Shown here: in pieces, positions 34,885 to 43,228 of the stretch
How the letters are laid out: the number at the start of each line of letters is the position of its first letter
Numbering within the stretch: position 1 is the stretch's first letter
Source of the DNA: Micromonospora sp. U21
GTDB lineage: Bacteria > Actinomycetota > Actinomycetes > Mycobacteriales > Micromonosporaceae
Length of the DNA: 64,000 bases
Direction of reading: 5' to 3'
Assembly (NCBI RefSeq): GCF_018070045.1
Contig: NZ_JAGPYK010000032.1
Span: 1-64,000 of the forward strand
The notes under the pieces: model-generated
Told to the model about the DNA's origin: nothing
The model's database searches: none
What the model saw: the letters and a program-made list of their open reading frames with translations, nothing else
Translations under genes and position numbers: made by a program

Positions 34885-35835
34885 TCACATGTTCGCGACG
34901 TCGCCCTGCTTGGCGCGGACGGCCTCGGCGGCCGCCAGGAGGCTGGCCCGCTCGTCGGCGTCCAGGTCGGTCTCGACGACCCGCTTGACGCCCTCGGCGC
35001 CGATCTCGGCCTCGACACCCAGGTAGACGCCCGCAATGCCGTACTCGCCGTCGACCCAGGCGCAGACCGGCATGATCTCGCCGGAGTCCTCGGCGACGGC
35101 CTTCGCCATCCGGGCCGCCGCGGCGGACGGGGCGTAGTACGCCGAACCGGTCTTGAGCAGCGCGACCACCTCGGCGCCGCCGTTGCGGGTCTTGACGACC
35201 AGCTCCTCGATCTGCGCCGCCGGCATCGCCTCGCGCAGCGGCTTGCCGTTGACCGTGCTCTTCGACGGCACCGGGACCATGGTGTCGCCGTGCGAGCCCA
35301 GGGTCAGCGTGCGGACCGACGCCACCGGCACGTTCAGCGCCTCGGCGACGAAGTTGCTGAACCGGGCGGTGTCCAGCATGCCGGCCTGGCCGAGCACCCG
35401 GTTCTTCGGGAACTGGGTGGCGAGCTGCGCCAGCGCGGTCATCTCGTCCAGCGGGTTGGAGACCACGATGACGACGGCGTTCGGGGCGTACTTGGCGACG
35501 TTCTCGGCGACCTGCCGCACGATCTTGGCGTTGGTCTCCAGCAGGTCCATCCGGCTCATGCCCGGCTTGCGGGGCAGGCCAGCGGTGATCACGACGACGT
35601 CGGAGCCCTCGATGGCCTCGTAGCCCTCACCGTTCGGACCGGTGGTCGCGCCGACCACCTTGGTCTCGAAGCCCTCGATGGCGCGCGACTGGTTGAGGTC
35701 GAGTGCGAGACCCGCGGGCTTGCCCTCCACGATGTCGGTGATCACGACGGTGTCGAAGACGTCGTACTCGGCCAGGCGCTGTGCGGTGGTGGAGCCGTAG
35801 AAGCCAGCCCCGACGACAGTGACCTTCTTACCCAT
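34885..35835 (-). CDS. mdh: Malate dehydrogenase
   Basis: A 316-aa NAD-dependent enzyme of the LDH-like MDH group. The Rossmann start is KVTVVGAGFYGSTTAQRLA; the substrate loop LPRKPGMSRMDLL contains the two arginines that define malate rather than lactate specificity; the catalytic His is in LTLGSHGDTMVPVP. It interconverts malate and oxaloacetate in the TCA cycle. The ATG at 35835 sits in an untranslated stretch that carries a double-palindrome element further upstream, just before folD. Confidence 0.96.
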   Translation of the reverse strand: MGKKVTVVGAGFYGSTTAQRLAEYDVFDTVVITDIVEGKPAGLALDLNQSRAIEGFETKVVGATTGPNGEGYEAIEGSDVVVITAGLPRKPGMSRMDLLETNAKIVRQVAENVAKYAPNAVVIVVSNPLDEMTALAQLATQFPKNRVLGQAGMLDTARFSNFVAEALNVPVASVRTLTLGSHGDTMVPVPSKSTVNGKPLREAMPAAQIEELVVKTRNGGAEVVALLKTGSAYYAPSAAAARMAKAVAEDSGEIMPVCAWVDGEYGIAGVYLGVEAEIGAEGVKRVVETDLDADERASLLAAAEAVRAKQGDVANM

Positions 35836-35930
35836 GGTCGTCCCACTCCCTGATACCAGTCGGTTTTCCGGACCGTATCAGTCATCCTGGCACCGATCAG
35901 GCCAGGGGCGGACGGTTACGGCCTCGTCGG

Positions 35931-35984
35931 GTTAGGAAGGGCCCCTTTACATGCACCAGGCGTTAACAAGGTGCCCTTCCTTAC
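35931..35984 (+). repeat. Double-palindrome interspersed element, copy C
   Basis: Third copy of the 54-bp element, located 3 bp beyond the folD stop codon and about 95 bp upstream of the mdh start. It keeps GGAAGGGCCCCTT, the 17-bp spacer ATGCACCAGGCGTTAAC with two changes, and AAGGTGCCCTTCCTT. Confidence 0.9.
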
Positions 35985-35987
35985 ACG

Positions 35988-36848
35988 TCAGCCGCGCTCG
36001 GCGCGCTCGACGACGTTGGTGAGCAGCATGGCCCGGGTCATCGGGCCGACACCCCCGGGCATCGGGACCAGCGCGCCGGCCGTCTCGGTCACCCCCGGGT
36101 CGACGTCGCCGGTGTAGCGGCCCTTGCCGTCCGGGCCGATCACCCGGGTGATGCCGACATCCACCACGACCGCGCCGGGGTTGATCATGTCGGCGGTGAG
36201 CAGGCCCGGTACGCCGGCCGCGACGATGACGATGTCGGCGGCACGGGTGTGCGAGGCGAGGTCGAGCGTGCCGGTGTGGCACAAGGTGACGGTGGCGTTC
36301 TCACTGCGCCGGGTGAGCAGCAGGCCGAGCGGGCGGCCGACGGTGTTGCCCCGGCCGACCACGGCGACGGTGGCGCCGCGAATAGCCACGTCGTGCCGGC
36401 GGAGCAGCTCCACGATGCCACGCGGCGTGCAGGGCAGCGGACCGTCGTAGCCGAGGACGAGCCGGCCCAGGTTGACCGGGTGCAGGCCGTCGGCGTCCTT
36501 GGCCGGGTCGATCAGTTCCAGCACCCGTTGGGTGTCCAGGTGGGCCGGCAGCGGCAGCTGGACGATGTAGCCGTGGCACGCCGGGTCGGCGTTCAGCTCG
36601 GCCAGCACGTCGTCGACCTGCTGCTGGGTGGCGTCGGCCGGCAGTTCCCGGCGGATCGAGGCGATGCCCACCTCGGCGCAGTCCCGGTGCTTGCCGTTGA
36701 CGTACGCCTGGCTGCCCGGGTCATCCCCGACCAGGACCGTGCCCAGCCCGGGGATGATGCCACGCTCCGCGAGCGCCTTCACCCGGATCCGCAGCTCGTC
36801 CTTGATCTCCGCCGCGGTCGCCTTGCCGTCCAGAAGTGTTGCCGTCAC
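35988..36848 (-). CDS. folD: Bifunctional methylenetetrahydrofolate dehydrogenase/cyclohydrolase
   Basis: A 286-aa enzyme of one-carbon metabolism that interconverts 5,10-methylene-, methenyl- and 10-formyl-tetrahydrofolate. The N-terminal half includes LVGDDPGSQAYVNGKHRDCAEVGI, with the catalytic Lys, and the second signature VVGRGNTVGRPLGLLLTRR is the NADP-binding P-G-x-x-x-x-V-G region. GTG 36848 is the start. It supplies formyl groups used by PurN and PurH, which are encoded 7 kb away in the window. Confidence 0.96.
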   Translation of the reverse strand: MTATLLDGKATAAEIKDELRIRVKALAERGIIPGLGTVLVGDDPGSQAYVNGKHRDCAEVGIASIRRELPADATQQQVDDVLAELNADPACHGYIVQLPLPAHLDTQRVLELIDPAKDADGLHPVNLGRLVLGYDGPLPCTPRGIVELLRRHDVAIRGATVAVVGRGNTVGRPLGLLLTRRSENATVTLCHTGTLDLASHTRAADIVIVAAGVPGLLTADMINPGAVVVDVGITRVIGPDGKGRYTGDVDPGVTETAGALVPMPGGVGPMTRAMLLTNVVERAERG

Positions 36849-37295
36849 ATCCAGATCGTCTCACGGCCGCGGCCCACCGTTCGGACGACCTCGGTCAGGC
36901 CGGCTGCCGAGATCCCCGCCACCCGCCGACGGTAACGAAGTGTGACGTGTCGCTCGTCACCCTAAGTGACGATACGTGCAGCCGATCACCACCGAACCAG
37001 GCAGGGTGGCGGAGCGGGGTAGAGACCCGGCGTCCGGCGAACAGCAGGCCGGTCGGGCCGATACGACCACACCAGGTACGCGCACCGGCCGGAGAATGGG
37101 CAGGTCATTGCCTTTAGACCCGGTTGGCCCTAGCAGATCCCCGAGCGCTCGGCAAGGGAGGGCACCCCGGACCGTTATGCAGCCGCAACCGGGTCGTTGT
37201 CGAAGCCAGTGGGCCGACCTACCGTTACCGGTTGTTGCGCAGCGTAAACCCAGCGTCGGGCTTGACTGCGCAGCGTGAGGAGATGAGGAGGCTCA
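36849..37295 (+). promoter_or_regulatory. 447-bp intergenic leader of peptide transporter cluster 1
   Basis: A divergent region between folD and the binding-protein gene with no ORF I would call. It contains a perfect inverted repeat CGTCAC-CCTAA-GTGACG at 36955-36971 (possible operator), a TGCGCAGCGT direct repeat at about 37237 and 37271, and a GAGGAGATGAGGAGG purine stretch that supplies the ribosome site. I see no known riboswitch. Confidence 0.5.
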
Positions 37296-38897
37296 ATGCG
37301 AGTTCGTAGACTCGCCGCCTGGACCGCCCTCCCGCTCGCGGTGACGCTGGGCCTCGCGGCCTGCGGCAGCGGCGGAGACGGTGGATCCGGCGGCAGCGAC
37401 AGTTCGGCGGTCAGCATCCAGATCGCCGAGCCCCAGCACCTGGTTCCGACCAACACCACCGAGACGTCCGGGTCCCAGGTGCTCGCCGGCCTGTTCAGCC
37501 CGCTCGTCGACTACGACGCCCAGAACCAGCCGTACGAGGTCGCGGCCGAGTCCGTGACGTCGTCCGACAACAAGGTCTGGACGATCAAGCTCAAGGACGG
37601 CTACACCTTCCACAACGGTGAGAAGGTCACGTCCGAGGACTACGTCAACGCCTGGAACTACGGCGCGTACGCGCCCAACGGCCAGGGCGGCAGCTACTTC
37701 TTCGAGAAGATCGCCGGCTACGAGGACCTGCAGGGCGACAAGCCGAAGGCCAGGGAGATGTCCGGCCTCAAGAAGGTCGACGACCTGACCTTCCAGGTGA
37801 CGCTCTCCGCCCCGTACATCGACTTCAAGACGATGCTCGGCTACAACGCGTTCTACCCGCTGCCGGACGCCGCGTTCTCGGCCCCGGGGGTGCTCAAGGA
37901 CTCCTACGAGCAGGCGCCGATCGGGCAGGGCCCGTTCAAGATGAAGGGCGCCTGGCAGCACGACAGCAAGATCGACGTTGAGCGGTACGACGCCTACCCG
38001 GGCGAGAAGCCCAAGGTGAAGGACGTCGAGTTCCGGGTCTACCAGCAGCTCTCCGCGGCCTACGCGGACGTGCTGGGCGACAACCTGGACGTGCTGCCGA
38101 CGATCCCGACCGAGAGCCTGAGCAACGCGCCGACCGACCTGGGCGACCGTTACAAGACCAGCCCGATGTCGTCGTTCCAGTTCCTGGCGTTCCCGACGTT
38201 CGACAAGAACTTCAGCAACCCGGACGTGCGTAAGGCCATCTCGATGGCGATCGACCGGGACGAGATCACGAAGTCGGTCTTCAAGGGTTCGCAGGACCCG
38301 GCCCGTTCGTTCGTCTCGCCGGTGCTGCCGGGCTACCGGGAGAACACCGCGGGTGCGGCCGGGGAGTTCAACCCGACCGAGGCCAAGAAGCTCTACCAGG
38401 CCGCCGGTGGCCCGTCGAAGATCGTCATCTCCTACAACGGGGACGGCGGCCACAAGGACTGGGTCGACGCCACGGCCAACCAGCTGAAGGCCAACCTGGG
38501 TGTCGACGTCGTCGGCTCGGCCGAGCCGAAGTTCGCCGACCTGCTCACCAAGGTCGAGAAGAAGCAGTCGGTCGGCATGTTCCGGCTGGGCTGGGTCATG
38601 GACTACCCGTCCATGGAGGACTACCTCGGCCCGCTGTACACCACCAACGGCTCGTCGAACTACTACGGCTACAGCAACCCGGAGTTCGACAAGCTCGTCA
38701 AGGAGGGCTCGGCCGCGGCCACCCAGGACGAGGCCATCAAGAAGTACCAGCAGGCCGAGGACATCCTGGCCAAGGACATGCCGGTCATCCCGCTCCGCTT
38801 CGGCGAGAACGTGTTCGGCCACTCGTCCAAGGTCAAGAACGTCGAGATGGACCTGTTCCAGCGGGTCAACCTCGTCAAGATCGAAGCGGCCGGCTGA
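37296..38897 (+). CDS. Peptide ABC transporter substrate-binding lipoprotein (SBP_bac_5), cluster 1
   Basis: A 533-aa solute-binding protein. A lipoprotein signal (residues 1-23) ends in the lipobox LAAC with Cys23, followed by a Gly/Ser linker and a family-5 (oligopeptide/dipeptide) binding domain with TIKLKDGYTFHNGEKVTSEDYVNAWNY and FRLGWVMDYPSMEDYLGPLY. It is anchored outside the membrane and feeds the two permeases encoded next. The ligand is unknown; peptides are most likely. It is followed by a strong hairpin that could make the SBP more abundant than the permease proteins. Confidence 0.93.
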   Translation: MRVRRLAAWTALPLAVTLGLAACGSGGDGGSGGSDSSAVSIQIAEPQHLVPTNTTETSGSQVLAGLFSPLVDYDAQNQPYEVAAESVTSSDNKVWTIKLKDGYTFHNGEKVTSEDYVNAWNYGAYAPNGQGGSYFFEKIAGYEDLQGDKPKAREMSGLKKVDDLTFQVTLSAPYIDFKTMLGYNAFYPLPDAAFSAPGVLKDSYEQAPIGQGPFKMKGAWQHDSKIDVERYDAYPGEKPKVKDVEFRVYQQLSAAYADVLGDNLDVLPTIPTESLSNAPTDLGDRYKTSPMSSFQFLAFPTFDKNFSNPDVRKAISMAIDRDEITKSVFKGSQDPARSFVSPVLPGYRENTAGAAGEFNPTEAKKLYQAAGGPSKIVISYNGDGGHKDWVDATANQLKANLGVDVVGSAEPKFADLLTKVEKKQSVGMFRLGWVMDYPSMEDYLGPLYTTNGSSNYYGYSNPEFDKLVKEGSAAATQDEAIKKYQQAEDILAKDMPVIPLRFGENVFGHSSKVKNVEMDLFQRVNLVKIEAAG

Positions 38898-38910
38898 GCT
38901 GACCATGGTG

Positions 38911-38944
38911 CGGGCCACCCGGGCGACGACGCCCGGGTGGCCCG
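38911..38944 (+). terminator. Intra-operon hairpin after the binding-protein gene, cluster 1
   Basis: Perfect 15-bp stem CGGGCCACCCGGGCG / CGCCCGGGTGGCCCG with a 4-nt loop ACGA, 13 bp after the stop. It is between the SBP and permease genes and has an exact positional counterpart in cluster 2. Confidence 0.7.
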
Positions 38945-39099
38945 GACCGTGCTCCCCGGAGCCGGGCCGCGCACGCGGACCCGGCTTCGGTGGCGCCGGC
39001 CTCCCCCCGGGCCGGACGGCAGACATCCCCGATATTTCGGGTACGACCAGAGATGCCGTCCTGCGACCCTTTCGCACATTTCCGGAGAGACTGCTAAGC

Positions 39100-40038
39100 A
39101 TGTTCCGCTACATCTTGCGGCGCCTACTGCAGATGGTCCTGGCGTTCTTCGGGACCACCCTGATCGTCTACGCGCTGATGTTCGCCGGCCAGGGCGACCC
39201 CATCCAGGCCCTCGCCGGCGAGCGGCCGGTGACCGAAGCCCAGCGGGCCTACCTGACCGAGAAGTACCACCTGGACGCCACCGGCGTCGGCGGCTTCTTC
39301 TACCGCTACTTCGACTACGTCAGGAGCCTGCTCCAGGGTGACCTCGGCCAGTCGCTGACCGGTCGCCAGATCGGCGACATCCTGCAGGCGGCCTGGCCGG
39401 TCACCGTGAAGCTGGCGCTCATCGCGCTCGCCGTCGCGATCATCTTCGGGGTCACCGCCGGCGTGGTCGCCGGCATCCGTCGGGCCAGCATCTTCGACAA
39501 CTCGACGCTGGTTCTGACCCTGCTGGTGCTGGGCATCCCGACCATCGTGCTGGCGCCGCTCGCGCAGTACTTCCTGGGCGTCAAGTGGCAGCTCTTCCCT
39601 CCCACCGCCGGCTCCGAGCCGACGTTCTACGCGCTGCTGCTGCCGGGCATCGTGCTCGGCTCGCTGTCGCTGGCCACCGCGCTGCGGCTGACCCGCACCT
39701 CGGTGGCGGAGAACCTGCGCGCCGACTACGTACGGACCGCCCGGTCCAAGGGGCTGGTCAAGCGCCGCATCGTCACCGTGCACGTGCTGCGGAACTCGCT
39801 CATCCCCGTGGTCACCTTCCTCGGTGTGGAGCTGGGCAACCTGATGAGCGGCGCGATCATCACCGAGGGCGTCTTCAACATCCCCGGCGTGGGCTTCAAC
39901 CTCTTCCGCGGCATCCGCACCGAGGACGGCCCCCTGGTGGTGGGCATCGTCAGCGTGCTCGTCGTGGTCTACCTGGTCTCGAACCTGGTGGTGGACGTCC
40001 TGTACGCCGTACTCGACCCGAGGATCCGCTATGAGTGA
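39100..40038 (+). CDS. Peptide ABC transporter permease, DppB-like, cluster 1
   Basis: A 312-aa inner-membrane permease of the BPD_transp_1 family with six membrane helices. The first residues MFRYILRRLLQMVLAFFGTTLIVYAL and the loop with RTARSKGLVKRRIVTVHVLRNSLIPVV, the EAA-like ATPase contact, are characteristic. ATG 39100 is preceded by a CCGGAGAGA site; the longer frame upstream reads through the gap and the hairpin. It overlaps the DppC-like gene by 8 bases. Confidence 0.93.
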   Translation: MFRYILRRLLQMVLAFFGTTLIVYALMFAGQGDPIQALAGERPVTEAQRAYLTEKYHLDATGVGGFFYRYFDYVRSLLQGDLGQSLTGRQIGDILQAAWPVTVKLALIALAVAIIFGVTAGVVAGIRRASIFDNSTLVLTLLVLGIPTIVLAPLAQYFLGVKWQLFPPTAGSEPTFYALLLPGIVLGSLSLATALRLTRTSVAENLRADYVRTARSKGLVKRRIVTVHVLRNSLIPVVTFLGVELGNLMSGAIITEGVFNIPGVGFNLFRGIRTEDGPLVVGIVSVLVVVYLVSNLVVDVLYAVLDPRIRYE

Positions 40039-40987
40039 CTTTGAAACTGTGGCGGCCACCGAGAACCAGGCCGCGCGGCGTGGCCCCTCGGGCGAGCCGG
40101 GCGCGCCGAACCAGATCGGCGCGCCGAACAAGGCGCGCAGCCTGGCCGGGGACGCCTGGCGCGACCTGCGCCGCAACCCGATCTTCTGGATCTCGCTGGC
40201 GCTGGTCGTCGTGTTCACCCTGATGGCCCTGGCCCCCGGGGTGTTCACCGCCAACAGCCCGAGAGACTGCCTGCTCTCCCGGCAGCACGCCGGACCGTCC
40301 GGAGGGGCCATCTTCGGGTACGACTTCCAGGGCTGCGACACCTACTCCCGGGCGGTCTACGGCACCCGGGCCTCGCTGCTGGTCGGCGCGCTCTCCGCGC
40401 TCGGCACCGGGGTCATCGCGCTGGTGGTCGGCATGCTGGCCGGCTACTTCGGCCGCTGGGTCGACGCGGTCCTCTCCCGGGTGATCGACGTGGTGCTCGG
40501 CATCCCGCTGCTGCTCGCCGCGATCGTGCTGCTCAAGCGAGTTGCCAGCGACAGCCAGAACGCCCGGATCGCCGCGGTGATCTTCGTGCTGGCCATCCTG
40601 GGCTGGACCACGGCCGCCCGGGTCGTGCGCTCCTCCGTGATCACCGCCAAGGAGCAGGACTACGTGGCGGCGGCCCGGATGCTCGGCGCCGGCAACGGCC
40701 GGATCATGTTGCGGCACATCCTGCCGAACTCGCTGGCCCCGGCCATCGTCGTGCTGACCATCGCGCTCGGCTCGTTCATCGCCGCCGAGGCGACGCTCTC
40801 TTTCCTGGGCATCGGCCTGAAGGCGCCGACCATCTCGTGGGGCCAGGACATCGACACCGGCCGCATCCACATGCGGGAGGCGGCAACGCCGCTGATCGTC
40901 CCGTCGGCCTTCCTCGCGCTGACCGTGCTGGCGTTCATCATGCTCGGCGACGCGATCCGTGACGCCTTCGACCCGAAGCTGCGGTGA
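40031..40987 (+). CDS. Peptide ABC transporter permease, DppC-like, cluster 1
   Basis: A 318-aa permease with six membrane helices in the C-terminal 280 residues, preceded by a 40-residue polar N-terminal stretch (EPGAPNQIGAPNKARSLA). The contact motif is AARMLGAGNGRIMLRHILPN. The start lies in the last codons of the DppB-like gene; an identical 8-nt overlap exists in cluster 2. It forms the second half of the membrane channel. Confidence 0.93.
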   Translation: MSDFETVAATENQAARRGPSGEPGAPNQIGAPNKARSLAGDAWRDLRRNPIFWISLALVVVFTLMALAPGVFTANSPRDCLLSRQHAGPSGGAIFGYDFQGCDTYSRAVYGTRASLLVGALSALGTGVIALVVGMLAGYFGRWVDAVLSRVIDVVLGIPLLLAAIVLLKRVASDSQNARIAAVIFVLAILGWTTAARVVRSSVITAKEQDYVAAARMLGAGNGRIMLRHILPNSLAPAIVVLTIALGSFIAAEATLSFLGIGLKAPTISWGQDIDTGRIHMREAATPLIVPSAFLALTVLAFIMLGDAIRDAFDPKLR

Positions 40988-40994
40988 GGAACCC

Positions 40995-42032
40995 ATGACC
41001 CACTCCACCGTCCAACCCACGCCCGCCTCCGCCACGCCGGTGGGCGGCCACCTGCTGGAGCTCCGGGACCTGCACGTCGAGTTCCGGACCAACGAGGGTG
41101 TGGCCCGGGTGATCAACGGCGTGTCGTACCACCTGGACGCCGGGGAGACCCTCGCCGTACTCGGCGAATCCGGTTCGGGCAAGTCGGTCACCGCCCAGGC
41201 GATCATGGGCATCCTGGACACTCCGCCCGCGGTCATCCGCTCCGGCCAGATCCTCTACCAGGGTCAAGACCTGCTCACCCGCTCCGAGGAGCAGCGTCGG
41301 CAGGTGCGCGGCAAGGAGATCGCAATGATCTTCCAGGACGCGCTCTCGGCGTTGAACCCGGTGTTCCCGGTCGGCTGGCAGATCGGCGAGACGCTGCGCC
41401 AGCGCGCCGGCATGTCACGGGGTGACGCCCGCCGGCGGGCCATCGAGTTGATGGACCTGGTCAAGATCCCGGGTGCCGCGAAGCGGATCGGCGACTACCC
41501 GCACCAGTTCTCCGGAGGCATGCGGCAGCGCATCGGCATCGCCATGGCGCTGGCGCTGGACCCGAAGGTGCTGATCGCCGACGAGCCCACCACCGCGCTC
41601 GACGTCACCGTGCAGGCCCAGATCATGGACCTGCTGGCCGACCTGCGCCGGGACCTCAACATGGCGATGATCCTGATCACCCACGACCTGGGCGTGGTCG
41701 CCGGCGTCGCGGACCGGATCGCCGTCATGTACGCCGGCCGGATCGTCGAGCACGCCGACGTCCGCTCGCTGTACAAGGCGCCGGCCCACCCGTACACCAA
41801 GGGGTTGCTGGAGTCGATCCCGCGGATGGACGTCCGCGGCCAGGAGCTGTCGACGATCAAGGGGCTCCCGCCGAACCTGATGCGGATCCCCTCCGGCTGC
41901 CCGTTCCACCCCCGGTGCCCGTACGTGCAGCAGGTCTGCGTGGACGTGGTGCCGCACGACCTGGTCCTCGGCGACGGCCGGACCAGCGAATGCCACTTCG
42001 CGCAGGAGGTCCGTGATGACAGCGCCCGCTAG
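40995..42032 (+). CDS. Peptide ABC transporter ATP-binding protein, DppD-like, cluster 1
   Basis: A 345-aa ATPase. Walker A GESGSGKSVT, Q-loop FQDALSALNPV, signature FSGGMRQRIGIAMAL and Walker B VLIADEPTTALD are all intact. The C-terminal oligopeptide-transporter extension carries the Cys-rich CPFHPRCPYVQQVC motif known from Opp/Dpp ATPases. ATG 40995 follows a GAGGA site, 7 bp after the permease stop. Confidence 0.94.
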   Translation: MTHSTVQPTPASATPVGGHLLELRDLHVEFRTNEGVARVINGVSYHLDAGETLAVLGESGSGKSVTAQAIMGILDTPPAVIRSGQILYQGQDLLTRSEEQRRQVRGKEIAMIFQDALSALNPVFPVGWQIGETLRQRAGMSRGDARRRAIELMDLVKIPGAAKRIGDYPHQFSGGMRQRIGIAMALALDPKVLIADEPTTALDVTVQAQIMDLLADLRRDLNMAMILITHDLGVVAGVADRIAVMYAGRIVEHADVRSLYKAPAHPYTKGLLESIPRMDVRGQELSTIKGLPPNLMRIPSGCPFHPRCPYVQQVCVDVVPHDLVLGDGRTSECHFAQEVRDDSAR

Positions 42033-43053
42033 CGCCACCAAGGTCCGGGGCGAGACCATCCTCTCCGTCGACAACCTGGTCAAGCACTTCCCGATCAGTC
42101 AGGGCGTCTTGTTCCAGCGGCAGATCGGCGCGGTCAAGGCCGTCGACGGCGTGAGCTTCGAGCTGCGCCGCGGTGAGACGCTGGGCGTCGTCGGTGAGTC
42201 CGGCTGCGGGAAGTCGACCCTCGCCCGGCTGCTGATGCGGCTGGAGACGCCCACCTCCGGGCGGGCCACCCTCGAGGGCAAGGACCTGTTCAAGGCGTCC
42301 GGGGCCGAGTTGCGCCGGCTGCGGCGCAACATGCAGATGGTCATGCAGGACCCGTACACCTCGCTGAACCCGCGGATGACCGTCGGCGACATCATCGGTG
42401 AGCCGTTCGAGATCCACCGCGACGCCGCACCGAAGGGCAGCCGGGCTCGACGGGTCCAGGAACTGCTGGATGTGGTCGGGCTCAACCCGGAGCACATCAA
42501 CCGGTACCCGCACCAGTTCTCCGGCGGCCAGCGGCAGCGCATCGGCATCGCCCGGGCGCTGGCCCTGCGGCCCGAGGTGATCGTCTGCGACGAGCCGGTG
42601 TCGGCGCTGGACGTCTCCATCCAGGCCCAGGTGATCAACCTCCTGGAGCAGCTCCAGGACGAGTTCGGGCTCTCGTACATCTTCATCGCGCACGATCTGT
42701 CGGTGGTGCGGCACATCGCCGACCGGGTCGCGGTGATGTACCTCGGCCGGATCGTCGAGATCGGCACCGAGGACGAGATCTACGAGCGGGCCACCCACCC
42801 GTACACCCAGGCGCTGCTCTCGGCGGTGCCGGTCCCGGACCCGGAGGCACGCGAGCAGCGCAACATGATCCGGCTGGTCGGCGATGTGCCCAGCCCGGCC
42901 GACCCACCGAGCGGCTGCCACTTCCGGACCCGCTGCTGGAAGGCCCAGGACATCTGCGCCATCGAGGATCCGCAGACCGTGCCCCGCGCCGCGGACCCGC
43001 ACCCCTCGGCCTGCCACTTCGCCGAACTCCGCCCGGCGGCCCCGACCCTCTGA
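42016..43053 (+). CDS. Peptide ABC transporter ATP-binding protein, DppF-like, cluster 1
   Basis: A 345-aa ATPase. Walker A GESGCGKST, signature FSGGQRQRIGIARAL and Walker B VIVCDEPVSALD are intact, and the C-terminal extension has RTRCWKAQDIC. An AGGAGG site at 42004-42009 supports ATG 42016; the GTG three bases earlier is too close. The start lies 17 bases inside the end of the DppD-like gene. Last gene of cluster 1. Confidence 0.94.
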   Translation: MTAPASATKVRGETILSVDNLVKHFPISQGVLFQRQIGAVKAVDGVSFELRRGETLGVVGESGCGKSTLARLLMRLETPTSGRATLEGKDLFKASGAELRRLRRNMQMVMQDPYTSLNPRMTVGDIIGEPFEIHRDAAPKGSRARRVQELLDVVGLNPEHINRYPHQFSGGQRQRIGIARALALRPEVIVCDEPVSALDVSIQAQVINLLEQLQDEFGLSYIFIAHDLSVVRHIADRVAVMYLGRIVEIGTEDEIYERATHPYTQALLSAVPVPDPEAREQRNMIRLVGDVPSPADPPSGCHFRTRCWKAQDICAIEDPQTVPRAADPHPSACHFAELRPAAPTL

Positions 43054-43109
43054 CCCACCCTGCCCACCCCACGCTCCCCACGCCGCCCCACGCCGCCCGC
43101 CCCAACGCC

Positions 43110-43171
43110 GTCGATCTAGGGCTTATCGCTGCTGTTCGAGATCAACGAGCGACAACATTCCCTAGATCGGC
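43110..43171. terminator. Long imperfect palindrome between dppF and purH
   Basis: Arms CGATCTAGGG (43112-43121) and CCCTAGATCG (43160-43169) pair perfectly over 10 bp, extended by a G.T and a G-C pair. The 38-bp interior is itself partly self-complementary (TCGCTGCTGTT with AACGAGCGA). It lies between convergent genes and may be a terminator or a palindromic repeat element. The arms are less GC-rich than their surroundings. Confidence 0.55.
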
Positions 43172-43228
43172 ACGGGGTGGGGGTGCGGGGGGGTGGGCGC
43201 GGTCGGGGGGTGGGGGGTGGGGGTGGGG
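43172..43228 (+). other. G-rich tract downstream of purH
   Basis: Multiple runs of four to seven G on the plus strand, directly beyond the purH stop codon, interrupted by single T or C. Quadruplex formation on the plus strand is possible. It resembles the G-run at the beginning of the window, also beyond a minus-strand gene's stop. Confidence 0.45.
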
